Assembly (NCBI GenBank): GCA_002451155.1
Contig: DKBG01000068.1
Coordinates: 7,669-17,122 of the forward strand
Length of the DNA stretch: 9,454 bases
Direction: 5' to 3'
Source of the DNA: Ignavibacteria bacterium UBA6906
GTDB taxonomy: Bacteria; Bacteroidota; Ignavibacteria; UBA10030; UBA6906
The notes under the pieces were generated by a model that saw only the letters and a program-made list of their open reading frames with translations, had not been told where the DNA came from and did no database searches. The translations under genes were made by a program, and so were the position numbers. Numbering within the stretch: position 1 is the first letter of the stretch; each line of letters begins with the position of its first letter. Shown here in pieces: positions 6,028-9,454 of the stretch.

Positions 6028-7779
6028 CTTTCTGGTTCGGGTGTACCCTCCTGTCTGCAGGCGGTACAAATAAACACCCGATGAAAGTCCTGCGGCATCG
6101 AATTCCACTCTGTATCGCCCAGGATCCTTTCTCTCGCTCACCAGTACGGCAACCTCCCGGCCGAGGAGATCATAGACAACCAGCCTGACTTCCCCGGCCA
6201 CTGACACCTGATAGCTTACGACAGTTCTCGGATTAAAGGGATTCGGGTAGTTCTGGTCGAGTGAAGCCTCGGCCGGGAGTTCCGGCGGGAGTACTCCGGT
6301 CAGCGTCTTCAGATAGTCGATTGCCCGGACCGCGTCGATCACTCCCCACCCCATCCGGTTGTCCGGGTGTGAGGCCTGGCTCCCGGTCATCTTGAGCGAC
6401 TCGATGACCTGCATCGGCGTCGCCTGCGGGACCGCATGTAGCATCATTGCGGCAACCCCTGCAGCCAGAGGGCAGGAGAGGGATGTTCCCTGCACATACA
6501 CGTACGCAGTGGGCTGCGTCGGGCTCGCAGTGTAGATGGATGTGCCGGTGGCCATGATATCCGGTTTGATCCTGGGGGGAATCGATGTTGTCGGCCCTAC
6601 AGAACTGAATCCGGCCCTCACGCCGGTCGGGGTGACCGCCCCGACGGCAAGGATGCTGTCCGCGTCGGCCGGCGCGTTGAGAGTATTGATATTCGTGTCA
6701 GGGTTGGAGTAGTTGTTCCCTGCCGAGTTGAGGACGACGATCCCCTTGCGGGCGGCCATCGTCGCGGCAAGGCTGATCTTCGTGGTCTGACCGTCCATGT
6801 CCCGCCAGGTCCAGCTCGGATAGGGCGAATCGTACGTCAGATATCCGAGCGAGGTACTGGTAACCTGCACGCCGATGCTGTCGGCCCATTCGATGGCGGC
6901 GACCCAGTTGTCTTCTTCGACGGGCGTCTCACTGCTGTCATTCTCCGTCCGGGCGAGCAGGTAGGTTGCGCCGTAGGCGGGACCCACCAGCTGCCCGGTG
7001 CGGAATCCTGCAAGGGCCGCAAGAGTATAGATCCCGTGGGCTCCAAAGCTCGGATCGGGGTTTGACGGAACCACGCTCTCTTTGTGGTCGACGAAATCGC
7101 GCGTCCCGAGAACAGTGAGAGAATCGAACGATTCGTGTGTCGGCAGACGGAACCCATTGTCAAAGACGCCCACGAGGACATCCTGGCCGGTGTTGCCTGA
7201 GTTGTGCACTTCCGGGATGCGGAGCAGGCTCACCTGCGGGCCGGAAAGTCCATAGTCGAGAGCTGATTTCCCGCCGGTCTTTGCCAGCCCGGGAGCCGGG
7301 TCAGGGCGGCGTTCTACTGGATTCCACTTCATGTCCCTTCTGGCGCGGAAGAGAAGCTCCATATCCCGGACAACCGGCAGTGTGCTGAGGATGCCGATTT
7401 GTTCCACCGTGACCGTAGCGCTGACTGCATTGAACCACCGGGATTGCTGGCGAATTCGTGCACCTGTCCTCCGCACCTGCTCCACATAGGCAGGTTCGAC
7501 AGGGAGATCGGAAAAGTCGACGGCCTCATCCGGGGCACGCACCTTCAGCCTCCGTGCCAGGGATCGGGCCGAAACCAGCGCACTGGCATCCGGCTTCCTG
7601 AGTCCCGCTGCCCCCTTGTCGACGAAATGGATCCACACGGTCAGCTCGTCAGCCGGGCCCGCTGACCGGAGTGCCTGTTTGAGTTTCTCGCCCAGTACAG
7701 GCGTTCCTGTGGCGTGGGCCCCCGGGATTGAGAAGAGAACAAGGGCAATTGCCGCACAGAGTAGAGATCTTCCGATCAT
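6010..7779 (-). CDS. Secreted subtilisin-family (S8) serine peptidase with T9SS type A sorting domain
   Basis: Exported serine endopeptidase, 589 residues from ATG 7779. A signal peptide (MIGRSLLCAAIALVLF, cleavage near GAHA) precedes a propeptide-like region (to about residue 145, with LTVWIHFVDKGA and FNAVSATVTVEQI) of the kind that folds and inhibits S8 enzymes. The catalytic domain holds the complete triad: Asp207 in GVFDNGF, His248 in FGAHGIYTLAALAG and Ser433 in GTSLSCPLAAG. The oxyanion-hole Asn355 lies in LNSAGNN. Residues 509-589 are a T9SS type A sorting domain (QNYPNPFNP, VYDLLGRE, SGVYLYRL, KLMVLR). The usual T of the HGT motif is replaced (HGI), but the triad is intact, so activity is expected. 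ATG 7779 is chosen because GAGG lies 9 nt upstream; GTG 7794 would add five residues. It likely acts on the cell surface or outside, in protein degradation or in processing exported proteins. It is convergent with the ASH-repeat gene and divergent from nadE. Confidence 0.93.
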   Translation of the reverse strand: MIGRSLLCAAIALVLFSIPGAHATGTPVLGEKLKQALRSAGPADELTVWIHFVDKGAAGLRKPDASALVSARSLARRLKVRAPDEAVDFSDLPVEPAYVEQVRRTGARIRQQSRWFNAVSATVTVEQIGILSTLPVVRDMELLFRARRDMKWNPVERRPDPAPGLAKTGGKSALDYGLSGPQVSLLRIPEVHNSGNTGQDVLVGVFDNGFRLPTHESFDSLTVLGTRDFVDHKESVVPSNPDPSFGAHGIYTLAALAGFRTGQLVGPAYGATYLLARTENDSSETPVEEDNWVAAIEWADSIGVQVTSTSLGYLTYDSPYPSWTWRDMDGQTTKISLAATMAARKGIVVLNSAGNNYSNPDTNINTLNAPADADSILAVGAVTPTGVRAGFSSVGPTTSIPPRIKPDIMATGTSIYTASPTQPTAYVYVQGTSLSCPLAAGVAAMMLHAVPQATPMQVIESLKMTGSQASHPDNRMGWGVIDAVRAIDYLKTLTGVLPPELPAEASLDQNYPNPFNPRTVVSYQVSVAGEVRLVVYDLLGREVAVLVSERKDPGRYRVEFDAAGLSSGVYLYRLQTGGYTRTRKLMVLR

Positions 7780-7820
7780 ACCGTTCAGCCTCACGCGATA
7801 TCAAGTTGCAGCGCACACTC

Positions 7821-7851
7821 GAAAAGTACTGAAGTGGTGCATGACAATCAA
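7821..7851 (-). promoter_or_regulatory. Candidate Bacteroidota-type promoter for the S8 peptidase
   Basis: Read on the minus strand, TTG (7851-7849) is followed by a 20-nt spacer and TACTTTTC (7828-7821), which matches TAnnTTTG except for the last base. Transcription would start near 7815, giving a leader of about 35 nt before ATG 7779 that includes the GAGG at 7792-7789. Confidence 0.45.
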
Positions 7852-7874
7852 GAAAGGGCCGGCAATCTGCACGG

Positions 7875-7905
7875 TTGAATCAATACGAGGGTTTTAGTAG
7901 CTTTC
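7875..7905 (+). promoter_or_regulatory. Candidate Bacteroidota-type promoter for nadE-rsmI
   Basis: TTG (7875-7877), a 20-nt spacer and TAGCTTTC (7898-7905) match TTG/TAnnTTTG except for the final base. The -7 element ends only 4 nt before ATG 7910, so the transcript would start at or next to the start codon and be essentially leaderless. It lies back to back with the peptidase promoter, 23 nt away, in the 115-nt divergent intergenic region, which otherwise shows nothing recognisable. Confidence 0.35.
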
Positions 7906-7909
7906 ACCC

Positions 7910-8752
7910 ATGGAAACAAGCGGGAGACAAAAGAAGAGTCTGGCCCTCAACAATGAGATTGTCCGGACGATCCTGGTGAAGTTTCTTCGTGACGAGAGCC
8001 AGCATGCCGGCTTCTCCAGAGGTGTTGTCGGATTGTCCGGGGGTGTGGATTCGGCTGTCGTTGCGTTTCTAGCAGCGGAGGCTCTCGGAAAGGAGAATGT
8101 GCGTGGAGTGCTGATGCCCTACCGGACAAGCAATCCGCAAAGCAGAGCGGATGCGGACCTGGTGGTGCGTTCGCTCGGGATTCAGACGGAGACGGTGGAC
8201 ATCAGCCCGATGGTGGACGCATACCTGAAGGACCGGCCGGACGCTGACAGGGTCCGCGGGGGGAACGTCATGGCGCGACAGCGCATGATTGTCCTCTACG
8301 ACATCAGCAGCCGGGATGGGGCGCTCGTGTTCGGGACGAGCAACAAGACTGAGATTTTGCTCGGATACGGGACGATCTTCGGCGATCTGGCTTCCGCTCT
8401 CAATCCGCTGGGCGATCTGTACAAGACTCAGGTCTGGCACCTGGCAGAGGCGCTTGGCGTCCCTGAGGCAATTGTGAAGAAGCAGCCTTCCGCTGACCTC
8501 TGGGAAGGCCAGACGGACGAACAAGAGCTCGGGATTACCTATGCCCGCGTGGACCAGCTCCTCTATGCGCTCGTCGATGAACGCAGAAACGTCAAAGAGC
8601 TTCTTGAGATGGGGTTTGAAGAAGCGCTCATTGAGCGGGTGCGCCGGTTGATCAGAATCAATCAATTCAAGCGACGTCCGCCGCTGATAGCAAAGATCTC
8701 GCACCGGACGGTGAACATCGATTTTCGATACCCCCGCGACTGGGGCATATGA
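7910..8752 (+). CDS. nadE: NAD+ synthetase, ammonia-dependent (short form)
   Basis: Cytosolic enzyme for the last step of NAD synthesis: ATP-dependent amidation of nicotinic acid adenine dinucleotide to NAD+. At 280 residues it is the short form, lacking the N-terminal nitrilase-like glutaminase domain of glutamine-dependent NadE, so ammonia is the expected nitrogen source. Motifs: the ATP-pyrophosphatase P-loop SGGVDS (43-48), GNVMARQRM (118-126), FGTSNKTE (141-148), ASALNPLGDLYKTQV (161-175), PSADLWEGQTDE (193-204) and the C-terminal HRTVNIDFRYPRDWG, all as in the Aquifex/Thermus-like type. ATG 7910 is the only sensible start: an in-frame TAG lies at 7898-7900 and conserved sequence begins soon after. 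There is no Shine-Dalgarno site, and a promoter-like -7 element sits just upstream. The stop codon overlaps the rsmI start (ATGA), so the two are probably translationally coupled. Confidence 0.96.
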   Translation: METSGRQKKSLALNNEIVRTILVKFLRDESQHAGFSRGVVGLSGGVDSAVVAFLAAEALGKENVRGVLMPYRTSNPQSRADADLVVRSLGIQTETVDISPMVDAYLKDRPDADRVRGGNVMARQRMIVLYDISSRDGALVFGTSNKTEILLGYGTIFGDLASALNPLGDLYKTQVWHLAEALGVPEAIVKKQPSADLWEGQTDEQELGITYARVDQLLYALVDERRNVKELLEMGFEEALIERVRRLIRINQFKRRPPLIAKISHRTVNIDFRYPRDWGI

Positions 8753-9454
8753 GCGAGCGCATCGAACGGGGGGCGCTGTACATCGTGAGCACACCCATCG
8801 GGAACCTGGGCGATATCACGCTGCGTGCCAGACATATACTGGAGGGTGTCGATCTTGTCGCGGCAGAGGATACCCGAACGACAGGTAACTTGCTCAAACA
8901 TCTGGAGCTTTCGAAACCGCTCCTCAGTTATTTTGCCCACAATGAGCGTCGTCGCATTCCGGAGTTGATTGCCCGGTTACGGGCGGGGGAATCGATCGCA
9001 CTTGTGTCTGACGCGGGGACTCCAGGTATTTCCGATCCCGCCTTCGCAATGGCGCGGGAGGCGATCGCAGAGGGGATCCGCGTCATTCCTATACCGGGGG
9101 CGAGCGCCCTGCTTTCCGCGCTTGTCGTGAGCGGATTGCCGATGGACCGGTTTGTGTTTGAGGGTTTCCTGCCCGTGAAAAAAGGAAGGAGGTCACGGCT
9201 TGCGCGCTTGCAGGAGGAGGAGCGGACAATCGTGCTGTACGAGTCGCCCCACAGGATCCGGCGGACGCTACGGGATCTCTGTGACGCGCTGGGTGATCGA
9301 ACCATTGCCGTTGCGAGAGAAATGACAAAGAAGTTCGAGGAGGTGACGAGGGGTTCGATCCGGGAGGTGATCTCGAAACTTGAACGGAAAGACCCGAGGG
9401 GAGAATTTGTTATCGTCATCGCGGGGGCCGGATATTCCGGCGCAGGCGGGGGAC
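8749..9454 (+). CDS. rsmI: 16S rRNA (cytidine-1402-2'-O)-methyltransferase, 3'-truncated by window edge
   Basis: SAM-dependent methyltransferase of the tetrapyrrole methylase fold. It adds the 2'-O-methyl group to C1402 in the decoding centre of 16S rRNA. The frame is open from ATG 8749 to the window end, 235 codons of an expected 275-290, so roughly the last 40-55 residues are outside. Motifs in order: STPIGNLGDITLRA (14-27), AEDTRTT (39-45), ALVSDAGTPGISDP (84-97), IPGASAL (115-121), EGFLPVKKGRR (138-148), LYESPHRIRR (163-172), AREMTKKFEE (189-198) and the GEFVIVI strand near the end. The ATG overlaps the nadE TGA by 4 nt with no Shine-Dalgarno site of its own, which suggests coupled translation. 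Pairing with nadE looks like a housekeeping operon rather than a functional link. Confidence 0.96.
   Translation, partial: MSERIERGALYIVSTPIGNLGDITLRARHILEGVDLVAAEDTRTTGNLLKHLELSKPLLSYFAHNERRRIPELIARLRAGESIALVSDAGTPGISDPAFAMAREAIAEGIRVIPIPGASALLSALVVSGLPMDRFVFEGFLPVKKGRRSRLARLQEEERTIVLYESPHRIRRTLRDLCDALGDRTIAVAREMTKKFEEVTRGSIREVISKLERKDPRGEFVIVIAGAGYSGAGGG

Noticed and set aside
8928..9419. Minus-strand open frame opposite rsmI.
   Set aside because: It is antisense to well-conserved RsmI motifs, with a Ser/Arg-rich translation and no family resemblance.
1..9454. Searched by eye for insertion sequences, CRISPR repeats, tRNA/rRNA genes, riboswitches and toxin-antitoxin or defence genes.
   Set aside because: No transposase motifs, regular repeat-spacer spacing, cloverleaf or defence-protein signatures were seen. 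All gaps between genes are under 160 nt and are accounted for above.

Overview
The window comes from a bacterium of moderately high GC, most likely of the Bacteroidota/Chlorobiota (FCB) branch, in the Ignavibacteria-like part of it. Two secreted proteins carry C-terminal type IX secretion (T9SS type A) sorting domains with the hallmark NYPNPF motif. Three intergenic sites resemble the Bacteroidota sigma-factor promoter (TTG, 18-20 nt, then TAnnTTT). Recognisable Shine-Dalgarno sites are scarce. The exact lineage cannot be fixed from the sequence alone.

Layout. (1) Positions 1-852 hold the C-terminal two thirds of adenylosuccinate lyase (purB), cut by the window edge. (2) An NAD(P)-dependent aldehyde dehydrogenase (882-2375) follows after 29 nt, and then an L-lysine 6-aminotransferase (lat, about 2533-3948). 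Together they form a plausible two-step route from lysine through allysine/piperideine-6-carboxylate to 2-aminoadipate. The lat gene ends at a strong intrinsic terminator (3986-4031). (3) A secreted protein with an Ig/FN3-like domain, about four tandem ASH-like repeats and a T9SS tail (4082-5986) runs convergently into a secreted subtilisin-family S8 peptidase with its own T9SS tail (6010-7779, minus strand). The last 18 bases of the two genes form a near-perfect inverted repeat because both encode the same C-terminal residues. (4) A 115-nt divergent intergenic region carries back-to-back candidate promoters. It separates the peptidase from nadE (ammonia-dependent NAD synthetase, 7910-8752), which overlaps rsmI (16S rRNA C1402 2'-O-methyltransferase, 8749 to the window end) by 4 nt.

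Taken together, this is chromosomal core and periphery: purine, NAD and ribosome housekeeping genes, a lysine-degradation pair, and two cell-surface or exported proteins. I see no mobile element, CRISPR array, tRNA or rRNA, and no clear sign of an undescribed defence or biosynthetic system. The points most worth a second look are the lysine pair, the disputed N-terminus of lat, the promoter architecture (including a possibly leaderless nadE) and the palindrome joining the two T9SS genes.
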